A stretch of 64,000 nucleotides of DNA, from the NCBI RefSeq assembly GCF_030814695.1, contig NZ_JAUSVL010000001.1, positions 2,826,227-2,890,226 on the forward strand, in the 5' to 3' direction. The translations under genes were made by a program, and so were the position numbers. This document shows, one piece after another, positions 26,499 to 37,845 of this stretch; positions within the stretch are counted from its first letter, which is position 1; each line of letters begins with the position of its first letter. Under the pieces are notes generated by a model. That model saw nothing but the letters and a program-made list of their open reading frames with translations. It searched no databases and was not told the origin of the DNA. Source of the DNA: Oligosphaera ethanolica. GTDB taxonomy: Bacteria; Verrucomicrobiota; Lentisphaeria; Oligosphaerales; Oligosphaeraceae.

Positions 26499-28061
26499 AT
26501 GAAGCACGTACTTATTCCAACCAAGCTGGATAAAGTCGCCAAGGACATACTTACGGCGAAGGGTTACGCCGTGGTGCAGGATGCCGAGACGGACATGGCG
26601 ACGTTGGCGCAGCAGCATCCGGAGACCGAGGCGTTGATTGTGCGTAGTGAGAAGGTCACCCCAGCCATCATTGATGCTCTGCCCAATTTGCGGACGGTGG
26701 TGCGTGCTGGTGCCGGTTACAACACCATTGATATCAAGTATGCCCGCCGGAAGAATGTGGACGTCATGAACACGCCCGGCGCCAACGCCAACGGCGTTGC
26801 CGAGGAAGTTTTTGCCATGGCCCTGGCGGCCTACCGCCATGTGGTTCCGGCGGACGTGGACACCCGCAAGGGCGGCTGGGAGAAGAAGAAGTTCATGGGG
26901 CGGGAATTGACGGGCAAGACGCTGGGCATTGTCGGCCTGGGCAATATTGGTCAGCTAGTGGCGAAGCATTCCTACGGTTTTGACATGAAGTTGTTGGCGT
27001 ACGACCCGGTGGTATCGGAGTCCAAGGCGCAGGAATACGGTGCGAAGCTGGTGGGCCTGGAACAGCTGTTCAGCGAGGCCGACATCATTACGCTGCACAT
27101 ACCAGAGAATGACGAGACGCGCGGGATGGTCAACAAGCGCCTGTTGTCGCTGGTCAAAAAGGGCGCCATGCTCATCAACTGCGCACGCGCCGGGATTGTC
27201 AACGAAGACGACATTCGGGCCATCAAGGCCGAGAAGGAACTATTGTTCTGCACGGACGTGTTTCCCGCGGACGAGGCCGGGCCGAAACCCGTGGCAGACA
27301 TTGCCGACGTGATGTTGCCGCACCTCGGTGCCAACACCAAAGAGGCCAATTTTACGGCCGCCAAGCGCGCCGCCGAGCAGATCGTGGCCTATTTTGAGAG
27401 TGGTGTGAACACCTATGTGGTGAACAAGGGCATTCCAGACGATCTCAACGAGAATTACCAGCAGTTGGCGTACCGCCTGGCGTTGATCGCGCGCAGTTAC
27501 ATCGGCCGGGGCACGCCCGTACGGCAGATCCGTTGCAGCTTCTATGGCGAGCTGAGCAAGTTCTCCAAGTGGTTCTACTCACCGATCTGCGCGGCGCTGT
27601 CCGAGCACTTTGAGTTCCAGCAGGATCCGGAAGAGGCCCTGCGCTATCTGCAGGAGAAGGGCATCGGCTTTGAGCTGCGCAATGCGGACGAGTCCAAACG
27701 CTATGGCAATTCAATGACGATTGACCTGGAGAGCGGGGCGAAGGTGGTCAGTCTGCGCGGTACGATCACGGAGAACAACCTGATGGTGTCCCGTCTGAAC
27801 GACTTTGATCACGTGTATTTCGTGCCGCGCGGCAACGCGTTCATCGTCGAGTACTGTGATCGTCCCGGGGTACTGTCGATGATCACTCGCGCTTGCGGTG
27901 ATGCCGACATCAACATTGAGGACATTCACGCGCCGCGGGACAGCGAAGCCAAGCATGCGATCGCCATTCTGAAGACGTCCAAGCCCGTGCCGCCGGAAAT
28001 GGTCGAGGCCGTGGGCAAAGAAGTGAACGCCAAAGTGGCTTTCACGGTGAATCTGTCCTGA
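26499..28061 (+). CDS. D-3-phosphoglycerate dehydrogenase-like (SerA) with C-terminal ACT domain
   Basis: The 520-residue protein has the 2-hydroxyacid dehydrogenase fold: RAGAGYNTIDI, the NAD site GIVGLGNIGQ, catalytic R in NCARAGIV and H in LPHLGANTKEAN. The C-terminal third holds an allosteric-type domain and an ACT domain (VEYCDRPGVLSMITRACGDADINI). It should oxidise 3-phosphoglycerate in serine biosynthesis; another 2-hydroxyacid cannot be excluded. The ATG at 26499 is preceded by AGGG; the longer upstream frame crosses repeats and is rejected. It is followed by a hairpin at 28091-28126. Confidence 0.88.
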   Translation: MKHVLIPTKLDKVAKDILTAKGYAVVQDAETDMATLAQQHPETEALIVRSEKVTPAIIDALPNLRTVVRAGAGYNTIDIKYARRKNVDVMNTPGANANGVAEEVFAMALAAYRHVVPADVDTRKGGWEKKKFMGRELTGKTLGIVGLGNIGQLVAKHSYGFDMKLLAYDPVVSESKAQEYGAKLVGLEQLFSEADIITLHIPENDETRGMVNKRLLSLVKKGAMLINCARAGIVNEDDIRAIKAEKELLFCTDVFPADEAGPKPVADIADVMLPHLGANTKEANFTAAKRAAEQIVAYFESGVNTYVVNKGIPDDLNENYQQLAYRLALIARSYIGRGTPVRQIRCSFYGELSKFSKWFYSPICAALSEHFEFQQDPEEALRYLQEKGIGFELRNADESKRYGNSMTIDLESGAKVVSLRGTITENNLMVSRLNDFDHVYFVPRGNAFIVEYCDRPGVLSMITRACGDADINIEDIHAPRDSEAKHAIAILKTSKPVPPEMVEAVGKEVNAKVAFTVNLS

Positions 28062-28090
28062 TCGGGACGGTTTTTTGCTGAATTTGCAGT

Positions 28091-28126
28091 CATGGCCGCG
28101 GCGCTGACCACAGTGTCGCGGCCATG
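28091..28126 (+). terminator. Hairpin after the SerA-like gene
   Basis: CATGGCCGCG (28091-28100) pairs with CGCGGCCATG (28117-28126) around a 16-nt loop, followed by TTTGCTT. It lies 30 nt after the SerA-like stop and probably ends that transcript, though the T-tract is short. Confidence 0.55.
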
Positions 28127-28179
28127 TTTGCTTATAGCCCGTCGGGTGTTGTCAGACAAAAGAAAGCGGGGGTGCAGCC

Positions 28180-28662
28180 ATGCTTGAGTTCACCATTATT
28201 TTCATTGCCGCGCTGTGCCTGCTCGTTGGTTTTCTGGGCTGTCTGCTGCCCGTGTTGCCGGGGCCGCCCTTTGCCTACGCCGCGTTACTGATACTGCACG
28301 CCGGCGGTGTTGCGCGCTTTTCTTTCCCGGAGTTGTGGCTGTGGCTGCTGCTGGTTCTGGTGGTGCAGACCCTCGATTTCGTCATACCGGTTTTTGGGGT
28401 GAAGAAATTCGGCGGCGGCCGTGCCGGTCGCTGGGGCTGTTTCTGGGGGACGCTCCTCGGCGTGTTTTTCTTCTCGCCGTGGGGGATCATCATCGGGCCA
28501 TTGGTTGGGGCGATCGCCGGGGAATATTTTGCTGGTAAGAAGAGCAACCAGGCCATCATTGCCGGCCTGGGGGCATTTATCGGCTTCCTCGTTGGCACGG
28601 TCCTCAAATTCATCCTCTGCGGTTTCTTCGCCCTGCGCTTTGTGCTGGCACTCATGGGGTGA
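28180..28662 (+). CDS. DUF456 family membrane protein
   Basis: The 160-residue protein has about four to five membrane helices and the DUF456 features LPVLPGPPFAYAALL and the glycine-rich FGGGRAGRWGCFWGTLLG. It continues with the GIIIGPLVGAIAGE block. DUF456 proteins are inner-membrane proteins of unknown function. The gene begins after the SerA-like terminator and ends at the start of a repeat array, so it is likely monocistronic. Reasonably certain as a family assignment. Confidence 0.85.
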   Translation: MLEFTIIFIAALCLLVGFLGCLLPVLPGPPFAYAALLILHAGGVARFSFPELWLWLLLVLVVQTLDFVIPVFGVKKFGGGRAGRWGCFWGTLLGVFFFSPWGIIIGPLVGAIAGEYFAGKKSNQAIIAGLGAFIGFLVGTVLKFILCGFFALRFVLALMG

Positions 28663-28745
28663 GGACGGTTCTGCCATGCGGCCGCACGGCATGCCGTGCG
28701 GCTACGAGCAGCGGCGGACCAGGGGGGGGGCGCGCTGTTTTTATC

Positions 28746-29402
28746 TCACGCGAAGGCGCGAAGGCGCGAAGAAGACTTTTTTTCCGCAGATTCCGCAGAT
28801 TATCGCAGATTTTGGCGGCCTGTCTTGCCGCTTTGCGGCAATCCACGCCGCCGGTAATAAGGCGCGAATCTGTAGGAGGCGGACCTGGGGGGGCGCGCTG
28901 TTTTTTCCTCACGCGAAGGCGCGAAGGCGCGAAGAAGACTTTTTTTCCGCAGATTCCGCAGATTATCGCAGATTTTGGCGGCCGGTCTTGCCGCTTTGCG
29001 GCAATCCACGCCGCCGGTAAAAAGGCGCGAAGAGTGGAGGCGGACCTGGGGGGGGGGCGCTGTTTTTATCTCACGCGAAGGCGCGAAGGCGCGAAGAAGA
29101 CTTTTTTTCCGCAGATTCCGCAGATTATCGCAGATTTTGGCGGCCTGTCTTGCCGCTTTGCGGCAATCCACGCCGCCGGTAATAAGGCGCGAAGAGTGGA
29201 GGCGGACTTGGGGGGGGGGCGCTGTTTTTATCTCACGCGAAGGCGCGAAGAAGACTTTTTTTCCGCAGATTCCGCAGATTATCGCAGATTTTGGCGGCCG
29301 GTCTTGCCGCTTTGCGGCAATCCACGCCGCCGGTAATAAGGCGCGGCTGTTCCGTGGCCCACGGCTTGTTTTCCTCACGCGAAGGCGCGAAGGCGCGAAG
29401 AA
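28746..29402. repeat. Four tandem ~162-bp repeats (CTCACGCGAAGGCGCGAAG family)
   Basis: TCACGCGAAGG starts at 28746, 28909, 29071 and 29233, with a partial copy at 29375; the unit is 162-163 bp (142 in the fourth, which lacks one GCGAAGGC). Each contains the direct repeat GGCGCGAAGGCGCGAAG, then CCGCAGATTCCGCAGATTATC and GGCGGCCTGTCTTGCCGC, and an AAGGCGCGAA end. It fills the gap between the DUF456 gene and the groEL terminator. Open frames through it on both strands are artefacts of the repeats. A related two-unit array is at 60391-60750. Confidence 0.9.
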
Positions 29403-29451
29403 TACGGGGAAGAGGCGGTGGTGTCAAGAGGTGTTTTTTGCGCCAAAAAAG

Positions 29452-29490
29452 AAATCACCGCGCCGGGGTTAAGTCCGGGCGCGGTGATTT
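29452..29490 (-). terminator. Terminator of groEL
   Basis: AAATCACCGCGCC (29452-29464) pairs with GGCGCGGTGATTT (29478-29490). On the minus strand it is followed by TTCTTTTTTGG, a good intrinsic terminator about 65 nt after the groEL stop. Confidence 0.75.
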
Positions 29491-29554
29491 TTGTTCAGTG
29501 GCCGTTTACGCGTTTATTGCGCGTATGGTGCCATGGTTAGGGTGCGTGGTTGGC

Positions 29555-31213
<1,659 letters not shown>

Positions 31214-31279
31214 GGTTCAAATCTCCTTGCTTATATCACTAAAAAAGCGAAAAATGCTCTGGTTCTTGCCAATAACGGC

Positions 31280-31570
31280 TTATTTCACGACGATGGCGAG
31301 GATGTCGCTGGAGTTGAGGATCTTGTACTCCTTGTCGTCGATCTTGATGTCGGTGCCGCCGTATTTGGAGGTCAGAACCGTCTCGCCGACTTTGACTTCC
31401 ATGGGGATGATCTTGCCATCCTCGTCGCGTTTGCCCGGGCCAATGGCGATGACCACGGCTTCCTGGGGCTTCTCTTTGGCGCTGTCAGGGATGATGATGC
31501 CACCTTTGACTTGCTCTTCCAGCTCAATGGCCTGAACGAGTACACGGTCACCCAACGGTTTGATGTTCAT
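31280..31570 (-). CDS. groES: Co-chaperonin GroES
   Basis: The 96-residue protein has the GroES start [13 protein letters not shown] and the mobile-loop region [19 protein letters not shown]. It ends with [20 protein letters not shown]. It caps GroEL. AAGGAG precedes the ATG at 31570. dnaK ends 127 nt upstream in the same direction; no CIRCE box is seen between them. Confidence 0.98.
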   Translation of the reverse strand: MNIKPLGDRVLVQAIELEEQVKGGIIIPDSAKEKPQEAVVIAIGPGKRDEDGKIIPMEVKVGETVLTSKYGGTDIKIDDKEYKILNSSDILAIVVK

Positions 31571-31697
31571 GCTGATCGACTCCTTTTTTGACTTGCTTTC
31601 TGTGGACTACGGGAATGCTCCCGACTACTCTCAACGGGAAAAGAACAACGCGGGCGGCCCGGCATGGCTGCCTGGGCCGTCGCGCGTGGTGGGGGAA

Positions 31698-33641
31698 TTA
31701 TTTCTTGTCGTCGACGTCGCGGAAGTCGGCGTCAATGACATCGCCATCGTCTTTGTTTTTGCGGCTGCTGCCGGCGTTGCCCGCATTGTCGGGTTCTTGC
31801 TGGAAGCCACCGGCGGCGTCGCCTTGGCCGGCGCCAGCGCCCTGGTTGTTGCGATAGAGCTCTTCAGCGAAGGCGTGGAGTTTGCTTTCGAGTTCCTTCA
31901 TGGCGCCGTCGATGGTGGCGGTGTCGTCGCTCTCGAGGGCTTTTTTGAGTCCGGCGAGTTTTTCTTCGATTTCGCTCTTGATGTTGGCGGGGATCTTGTC
32001 GCCCATGTCTTTGAGCTGTTTTTCAGTCTGGTAGACCATGGAGTCCGCGCGGTTTTTGGTATCGACGGCCTCGCGGCGCTTCTTGTCTTCGTCGGCGTGT
32101 TCCTTGGCGTCATTGACCATGTCTTTGATCTGCTCTTCGGTCAGGCCGGAGTTGGCCGTGATGGTGATTTTCTGTTCCTTGCCGGTGCCGAGGTTTTTGG
32201 CGGAGACCTTGAGGATGCCGTTGGCGTCGATGTCGAAGGTCACTTCGATTTGAGGCACGCCGCGGGGCGCGGGCGGGATTTCATCAAGATTGAATTTGCC
32301 GATGGTCTTGTTGCCGCTGGCCATTTCGCGTTCGCCCTGGAGGACGTGGATTTCCACGGATGGCTGGTTGTCGCTGGCGGTACTGAATATCTCGCTTTTC
32401 TTGGTGGGGATGGTGGTGTTGCGTTCGATGAGGCGGGTGAAGACACCGCCCATGGTTTCGATACCCAGCGACAGCGGGGTGACATCGAGCAGCAGCACGT
32501 CCTTGACATCGCCAGCCAGAACGCCGCCCTGGATAGCCGCGCCGACGGCGACGACCTCATCCGGGTTCACGCCCTTGCTGGGCGTTTTGGCGAAGATTTC
32601 CTCGGCGATTTGGGGAATGCGTGGCATGCGGGTCATGCCGCCGACGAGGATGACTTCGTCAATTTGCGACGAGCGCAGATTGGCATCGCGCAGGCAATTG
32701 CGGCATGGCTCGATGGAGCGGTTGGCCAGATCGGCGGTAAGGCGTTCCAGTTGAGCGCGGGTGAGGGTCTGCGTGAGATGCTTCGGACCGGTCTGGTCCG
32801 CAGTGATAAAGGGCAGGTTGATTTCGGTGGTGGTGCTGCTGGACAGTTCGCACTTGGCCTTTTCCGCGGCTTCCTTGAGGCGCTGCAGAGCGACCTGGTC
32901 TTTGCGCAGGTCGATGCCGTTTTCTTTTTGGAACGTCTCGGCCAGCCAGGTGATCACGGCTTCGTCGAAGTCGTCGCCGCCGAGGTGGGTGTCGCCATTG
33001 GTGGCCTTGACCTCAAAGACGCCTTCGCCGAGTTCGAGGATGGAAATATCGAAGGTGCCGCCGCCGAGGTCGTAGACGGCGATTTTCTCATCTTTTTTCT
33101 TGTCGAGGCCGTATGCGAGCGACGCGGCGGTGGGTTCGTTGATGATGCGTTTGACGTCGAGGCCGGCAATACGGCCGGCGTCTTTGGTGGCCTGGCGCTG
33201 GCTGTCATTGAAGTATGCCGGAACAGTGATGACCGCCTCTTTGATCGTTTCGCCCAGGTAGGCTTCGGCGTCGGTCTTGAGCTTCTGCAGAATCATTGCC
33301 GAGATTTCCGGCGGGGAAAAGCTCTTGTCGCCGACTTGGATAAAGGCGTCGCCATTTTTGCCTTCGATTACTTTGTAAGGGACCAGGGAAATATCACGTT
33401 TGACTTCGCTGAAGCGACGGCCCATAAAGCGTTTGATGGAAAAAATGGTCTGAGTGGGGTTGGTGACGGCTTGGCGTTTAGCCAGTGCGCCAACCAGTCG
33501 TTCACCATTTTTCGTGAAGGCGACCACGGATGGCGTGGTGCGACTGCCTTCGGCGTTGGGAATGACCACCGGTTCGCCGCCTTCCATGACGGCCATACAT
33601 GAGTTGGTGGTGCCTAGGTCAATACCAAGAATCTTGCCCAT
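31698..33641 (-). CDS. dnaK: Chaperone DnaK (Hsp70)
   Basis: The 647-residue protein is a full-length Hsp70. It has [14 protein letters not shown] near the start, [28 protein letters not shown], the linker [14 protein letters not shown], and a C-terminal tail ending [17 protein letters not shown] lies about 9 nt before the ATG at 33641. No grpE or dnaJ is adjacent. The promoter should lie in 33642-33722; I found no CIRCE or sigma32-like sequence there. Confidence 0.98.
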   Translation of the reverse strand: MGKILGIDLGTTNSCMAVMEGGEPVVIPNAEGSRTTPSVVAFTKNGERLVGALAKRQAVTNPTQTIFSIKRFMGRRFSEVKRDISLVPYKVIEGKNGDAFIQVGDKSFSPPEISAMILQKLKTDAEAYLGETIKEAVITVPAYFNDSQRQATKDAGRIAGLDVKRIINEPTAASLAYGLDKKKDEKIAVYDLGGGTFDISILELGEGVFEVKATNGDTHLGGDDFDEAVITWLAETFQKENGIDLRKDQVALQRLKEAAEKAKCELSSSTTTEINLPFITADQTGPKHLTQTLTRAQLERLTADLANRSIEPCRNCLRDANLRSSQIDEVILVGGMTRMPRIPQIAEEIFAKTPSKGVNPDEVVAVGAAIQGGVLAGDVKDVLLLDVTPLSLGIETMGGVFTRLIERNTTIPTKKSEIFSTASDNQPSVEIHVLQGEREMASGNKTIGKFNLDEIPPAPRGVPQIEVTFDIDANGILKVSAKNLGTGKEQKITITANSGLTEEQIKDMVNDAKEHADEDKKRREAVDTKNRADSMVYQTEKQLKDMGDKIPANIKSEIEEKLAGLKKALESDDTATIDGAMKELESKLHAFAEELYRNNQGAGAGQGDAAGGFQQEPDNAGNAGSSRKNKDDGDVIDADFRDVDDKK

Positions 33642-33994
33642 GAAATACTCCTTTCAATCGTCCCCGAAGGGCAGTGAATAGACAATGACGTAATCAACAG
33701 CGAGTGATATTAGCAGGTAGCATGCCAAAAGTGTTTGAGGTGACGAATCAGCACCCTGCGTGGCTGGCTGGCGGGCGGGTGGCGTTTGGCGGGGAGCCTC
33801 GGGTTGCGCCATGGCACAGTCGCCTGGCACAGGCGCTGGCACAGTGGGACAATTTGTCCCAGAAAAAAGCCGTCAACGCGGCGCGGCGTATTGCCAAGGG
33901 CCGTGATGGCGCTTAGTGTAAGGCGGAAACGCGCCCGCGTGGTAACGACTGCGCGATGAGGGTGGCAAAAGGGGTGACAAGTGGAGACAGACAC
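33642..33994. other. Intergenic region between dnaK and the CBM9-like gene; small ORF possible
   Basis: This 353-bp divergent region should hold the dnaK promoter on the minus strand. On the plus strand an open frame from the ATG at 33722 to 33916 would encode 64 residues (MPKVFEVTNQHPAWLAGGRV...) with AGGT four nt before the ATG. The sequence has a basic C-terminus, no recognised domain and no homologue I recall. I keep it as a possible small gene, not a firm call. Confidence 0.3.
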
Positions 33995-34834
33995 ATGATG
34001 CGGATGGTACAGGCTTTGGTAGCAGTGGTGTTGGTGGGCGGGATGTGTTCATGCGTCCGCTTCAGACTCAATCCCTGGGCGAAGCCGGCAAAAGATGCCG
34101 CTGCGACCGAAGCGACAGCGGCAGTGGCGCCGGTGCCTGAGGCGGCGATTGCGGTACCATCACCGACCTTGATCTGCAAGCGGACGCCGGCACCGATTGT
34201 GGTGGACGGCCGGCGTGAGGTCCTGTGGGATCACGGCATTGCGGTGACGCGTTTTTTTGTCCCGCCGGGCTGTACGGAGCCCCTGAGCAAGACCGAAGTG
34301 AGCTGTATGTGGGACGACAAGGCGCTATACGTGCTGTTTCAGGCGCAGGACAAGGACGTGTGGTCTGATTTGCTGGAGCATGACGACAGTACCTACCTGA
34401 ACGACGTGCTGGAATTCTTTATCGCCTATGGTGATTTTGACGACGAACTGCAGTACGTCAATTTTGAGGTCAATGCATTGGGTACAGTCTACGACGCTCA
34501 CTCGCCGGTGTGGCCGCTGCGCAATCTAGGCCACCGCTGGAAGCGCTGGAATTGCCTGGACCTCAAGGTCGCGGTGACCGTGCAAGGCACGCTTAATGAC
34601 TATCGCGACGAAGATCAGGGCTGGACCCTGGAAATGGCGATTCCTTTCTCGTCGCTGCCATGGATGCAGGATCGCGCACAGCCGCGCGTCGGCGAAGAAT
34701 GGCGCGGCCATTTTGCCCGCTGGGACTACTCCGTGTACCTCCCTGAGGGCAAGGAAATATCATCCACAACGCCCTTCACCCGCGTGAATTTTCACCAGGC
34801 GGATAAGTTTCAGCGTCTGTACTTCCAGCGGTGA
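33995..34834 (+). CDS. Lipoprotein with CBM9-like domain
   Basis: The 279-residue protein starts with a lipoprotein signal (VQALVAVVLVGGMC, lipobox cysteine about residue 18) and an Ala-rich linker. The rest (about residues 60-279) looks like a carbohydrate-binding family 9 type beta-sandwich: VVDGRREVLWDHG, VSCMWDDKALYVLFQAQDKDVW, LEFFIA, FEVNALGTVYDAH and GWTLEMAIPFSSLP. Such domains bind sugars or are parts of larger sugar enzymes; here it is alone. GGAG precedes the ATG at 33995. The protein is probably anchored to a membrane. Confidence 0.8.
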   Translation: MMRMVQALVAVVLVGGMCSCVRFRLNPWAKPAKDAAATEATAAVAPVPEAAIAVPSPTLICKRTPAPIVVDGRREVLWDHGIAVTRFFVPPGCTEPLSKTEVSCMWDDKALYVLFQAQDKDVWSDLLEHDDSTYLNDVLEFFIAYGDFDDELQYVNFEVNALGTVYDAHSPVWPLRNLGHRWKRWNCLDLKVAVTVQGTLNDYRDEDQGWTLEMAIPFSSLPWMQDRAQPRVGEEWRGHFARWDYSVYLPEGKEISSTTPFTRVNFHQADKFQRLYFQR

Positions 34835-34862
34835 CGGGCTGGCCATAGTGGTTGACGACAAC

Positions 34863-34899
34863 GCGGGGCGGGCGGGTCAAGTGACTCCGTCCGCCCCGC
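34863..34899. terminator. Bidirectional terminator between the CBM9-like gene and purD
   Basis: GCGGGGCGGGCGG (34863-34875) pairs with CCGTCCGCCCCGC (34887-34899) with one mismatch. It lies between convergent genes and probably serves both, although the flanking T-tracts are weak. Confidence 0.6.
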
Positions 34900-34960
34900 T
34901 GGTATTTATCAGACGTGGTTGTTGCGCGCCCGGTTGTTCTGGCGCCGTCCCGTAGCGGGC

Positions 34961-36217
34961 TTATTTGCCGAGGGCGCGGTGGGCGATATCCCGGCGGAAC
35001 TGCGCGCCGTCCCAGCCGATTTTGGCGACGGCGCGGTAGGCATTGGTGACGGCTGCGGCGATGTCGTCGCCCAGGGCGGTGACGCCGAGCACGCGGCCGC
35101 CGGCGGTGACGATGTGGCCGTCCTTGGCGGCGGTGCCGGCGTGGAAGACCACGGCGCCAGTGGCCTCGGCGTCGTCGAGGCCATTGATGACTGCGCCCTT
35201 GGCGTAGCTGCCGGGATAGCCGCCGGCGGCCATGACGACGCAGACGGCCGCTTTTGGCGACCACTGCAGACGGATGTCGGCGAGGCGCTGATCGGCGGTG
35301 GCGACGAGGGCCTCGACGAGGTCGCTGTCCAGGCGCATGAGAATCGCTTGTGTTTCAGGGTCGCCGAAGCGGACGTTGAATTCGAGCACTTTCGGGCCCT
35401 TTGCGGTCAGCATCAAGCCGGCGTAGATGACGCCGCGGAAATCCAGGCCGTCTTGCTGGCAGCCGGCGAGGAAGGGCTGGAGGACCAGCGCGTCGATCTC
35501 TTGCCAGAGGGCGTCGGTGACGACAGGTGCCGGCGAATAGGCGCCCATGCCGCCAGTGTTGGGACCGAGGTCGCCATCCAAGGCGCGTTTATGATCCTGC
35601 GAAGACGCCAGAGGGACGATGCTTTTGCCGTCGCAGAGGGCGATGATGGACGCCTCTTCGCCAAAGAGACACTCTTCCATCAGCACGCGGTGGCCGGCCT
35701 GGCCGAAGGCGCCGGCGAAACAGGAGCGCAGGGCCGCCTCGGCTTCTGCCATAGCCATGGCGACAATGACGCCTTTGCCGGCGGCGAGGCCGTCGGCCTT
35801 GATGACGATCGGCGCGCCCTGCTGGCGCAGGTAGGCCATGGCGCTGGCTTCGTCGCCGAAGGTGGCGGCGTCTGCCGTGGGAATGCCGTGGCGGCGCATG
35901 AAGTCCTTGGCGAAACTCTTGCTGCCTTCGAGCTGCGCGGCGTGCTGGTCGGGGCCGACAATGCGCAGGCCGCGTGAGCGGAAGAGGTCAACGATCCCGG
36001 CGCAAAGCGGCGCTTCGGGGCCGACCATGGTCAGGCCAATGGCGTGTTTTTCGGCGAAATCGGCCAGGGCCGGCAGATCGCAGTCAGGCACGGCGATGAC
36101 GTCGCGCATGCCGGGATTGCCCGGCGCGCAGTAGAGCTTGTCAACCAGTCCGCTCTGACGAATCTTCCACGCCAAGGCGTGCTCACGGCCGCCGCCGCCG
36201 ATAATCAGTACATTCAT
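34961..36217 (-). CDS. purD: Phosphoribosylamine-glycine ligase PurD
   Basis: The 418-residue protein is a typical GARS enzyme: MNVLIIGGGGREHALAWK, IVGPDQ, ATP-grasp VIKADGLAAGKGVIVA, GPNTGGMGAYSPAP and EFNVRFGDPETQ. It makes glycinamide ribonucleotide in purine biosynthesis. GAGG lies about 11 nt before the ATG at 36217. It is a single gene, not fused to PurM or PurN, with no purine riboswitch seen upstream. It is convergent with the CBM9-like gene. Confidence 0.97.
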   Translation of the reverse strand: MNVLIIGGGGREHALAWKIRQSGLVDKLYCAPGNPGMRDVIAVPDCDLPALADFAEKHAIGLTMVGPEAPLCAGIVDLFRSRGLRIVGPDQHAAQLEGSKSFAKDFMRRHGIPTADAATFGDEASAMAYLRQQGAPIVIKADGLAAGKGVIVAMAMAEAEAALRSCFAGAFGQAGHRVLMEECLFGEEASIIALCDGKSIVPLASSQDHKRALDGDLGPNTGGMGAYSPAPVVTDALWQEIDALVLQPFLAGCQQDGLDFRGVIYAGLMLTAKGPKVLEFNVRFGDPETQAILMRLDSDLVEALVATADQRLADIRLQWSPKAAVCVVMAAGGYPGSYAKGAVINGLDDAEATGAVVFHAGTAAKDGHIVTAGGRVLGVTALGDDIAAAVTNAYRAVAKIGWDGAQFRRDIAHRALGK

Positions 36218-36340
36218 GCTGGGATGTTCCTCGAGTGAAGGGAAAGAGGGTCAATGGCGATGTAACAATAACGCGCGCCTTAATTTAAGGTCCGCCCCGC
36301 ATAAGAAAAGCCCGCGCCCGTTTTTTCACCGAAGGTCGGG

Positions 36341-37440
36341 GTAATCGGTCAGTAACCACCCCGACAGGGAAAACACCGGGGACAATTTGCAGGAAACCCA
36401 CAGCCAGTCGCCGCACAGCCATCCGACCTTGATTTCCGCCGACCTTTGCGGCAGCGGAGTCATAGCGGGCCCAGAGTAGCAGCGGCTCGTGCGGCGGGGG
36501 AGACGGGCCGGGGACGGTCGGCGTGGATGACGAGGACGGTTTAATGAGCCGTCTTGTCGGAGTGGGCGAGACGCCCACTCCACGGCCGCGAGACGTAATC
36601 GGTAAGTAACCACCCCGGTGGGGAAAACACCGGGGACAATGTGCCGGACACCCACGTCCAGTCGCCGCACAGCTATTCGACCTTGATTTCCGCCGACCTT
36701 TGCGGCAGCGGAGTCATAGCGGGCCCAGAGTAGCAGCGGCTCGTGCGGCGGGGGAGACGGGCCGGGTACGGTCGGCGTGGATGACGAGGACGGTTTAATG
36801 AGCCGTCTTGTCGGAGTGGGCGAGACGCCCACTCCACGGCCGCGAGACGTAATCGGTAAGTAACCACCCCGGTGGGGAAAACACCGGGGACAATTTGCAG
36901 GAAACCCACAGCCAGTCGCCGCACAGCCATCCGACCTTGATTTCCGCCGACCTTTGCGGCAGCGGAGTCATAGCGGGCCCAGAGTAGCAGCGGCTCGTGC
37001 GGCGGGGGAGACGGGCCGGGGACGGTCGGCGTGGATGACGAGGACGGTTTAATGAGCCGTCTTGTCGGAGTGGGCGAGACGCCCACTCCACGGCCGCGAG
37101 ACGTAATCGGTAAGTAACCACCCCGGTGGGGAAAACACCGGGGACAATGTGCCGGACACCCACGGCCAGTCGCCGCACAGCCATTCGACCTTGATTTCCG
37201 CCGACCTTTGCGGCAGCGGAGACATAGCGGGCCCAGAGTAGCAGCAGCTCGTGCGGCGGGGGAGACGGGCCGGGTACGGTCGGCGTGGATGACGAGGACG
37301 GTTTAATGAGCCGTCTTGTCGGAGTGGGCGAGACGCCCACTCCACGGCCGCGAGACGTAATCGGTAAGTAACCACCCCGGTGGGGAAAACACCGGGGACA
37401 ATGTGCCGGACACCCACGGCCAGTCGCCGCACAGATGGGA
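36341..37440. repeat. 254-bp tandem array, four full copies and a partial fifth, alternating types
   Basis: GTAATCGGTMAGTAACCAC starts at 36341, 36595, 36849, 37103 and 37357, an exact 254-bp period. Units 1 and 3 share AATTTGCAGGAAACC while units 2 and 4 share AATGTGCCGGACACC, so the array is ABAB, i.e. a duplicated 508-bp dimer. Every unit has the hairpin GGAGTGGGCG-AGA-CGCCCACTCC and a GGGAAAACACCGGGGACAAT segment. Dispersed partial copies lie at 13.99-14.2, 26.3, 45.44-45.66, 47.53-47.95 and 54.17-54.24 kb. Minus-strand frames of 97-181 codons through it are artefacts. Confidence 0.92.
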
Positions 37441-37526
37441 GGCTAACCAAGCAGCGGGTTTCATAGGAGTCAGTGATAATGAATGCACGGCATGCCTTTT
37501 GTTTTCAGCGCCTTCAGCGCTCAAAT

Positions 37527-37640
37527 GCCGCCGGGACGGCGGCGCTCCCAGGATGATTGCCGCCGGGACGGCGGCGCTCCCAGGATGATTGCCGCCGGGA
37601 CGGCGGCGCTCCCAGGATGATTGCCGCCGGGACGGCGGGT
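37527..37640. repeat. 32-bp tandem repeat (3.5 copies)
   Basis: GCCGCCGGGACGGCGGCGCT starts a 32-bp unit at 37527, 37559 and 37591, with a partial copy at 37623. Units are near identical, have no unique spacers, and each can form a GCCGCC-GGGA-GGCGGC hairpin. It is a minisatellite, not a CRISPR array. It is downstream of the 254-bp array and 200 bp before the zinc-finger gene. Confidence 0.9.
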
Positions 37641-37845
37641 TTGCAGCTCGCCGGACGAAAGGTCTGCGGGGGACAACGGTAATCAGTCGCTGAGCGATTA
37701 CGGGCGACTCGTTCTTTCGTGGCTCGCGGTCGTTTGCTTTTTGCATGAAATCCACTACTGTTTGATGGTTATTCTACCTCGGTCTGCTGGTCTGATGACA
37801 GCGGTTTCGAGGTGGCCAGGAATTTTTTCACGAGGAGGCAGGACA

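Noticed and set aside
28652..29472. Plus- and minus-strand frames across the 162-bp array
   Set aside because: Products are runs of repeated peptide (e.g. RREGAKKTFFPQI) from the repeat; 162 is a multiple of three, which explains the length.
31560..33602. 680-codon plus-strand open frame opposite dnaK
   Set aside because: It is the antisense shadow of dnaK; the protein has no domain and begins in the groES ribosome-binding region.
33642..33722. CIRCE element for dnaK
   Set aside because: GAGTGATATTAGCA near 33701 resembles half of CIRCE, but the TTAGCACTC-N9-GAGTGCTAA inverted repeat is not present.
37527..37640. 32-bp direct repeats as a CRISPR array
   Set aside because: The units are contiguous and almost identical with no unique spacers, and no cas genes are near.
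36285..37755. Repeated minus-strand frames of 97-181 codons starting MGVSPTPTRRLIK
   Set aside because: They are the 254-bp repeat read in one frame; the period of 254 is not a multiple of three, so the peptides break at each copy, and no ribosome site is seen.
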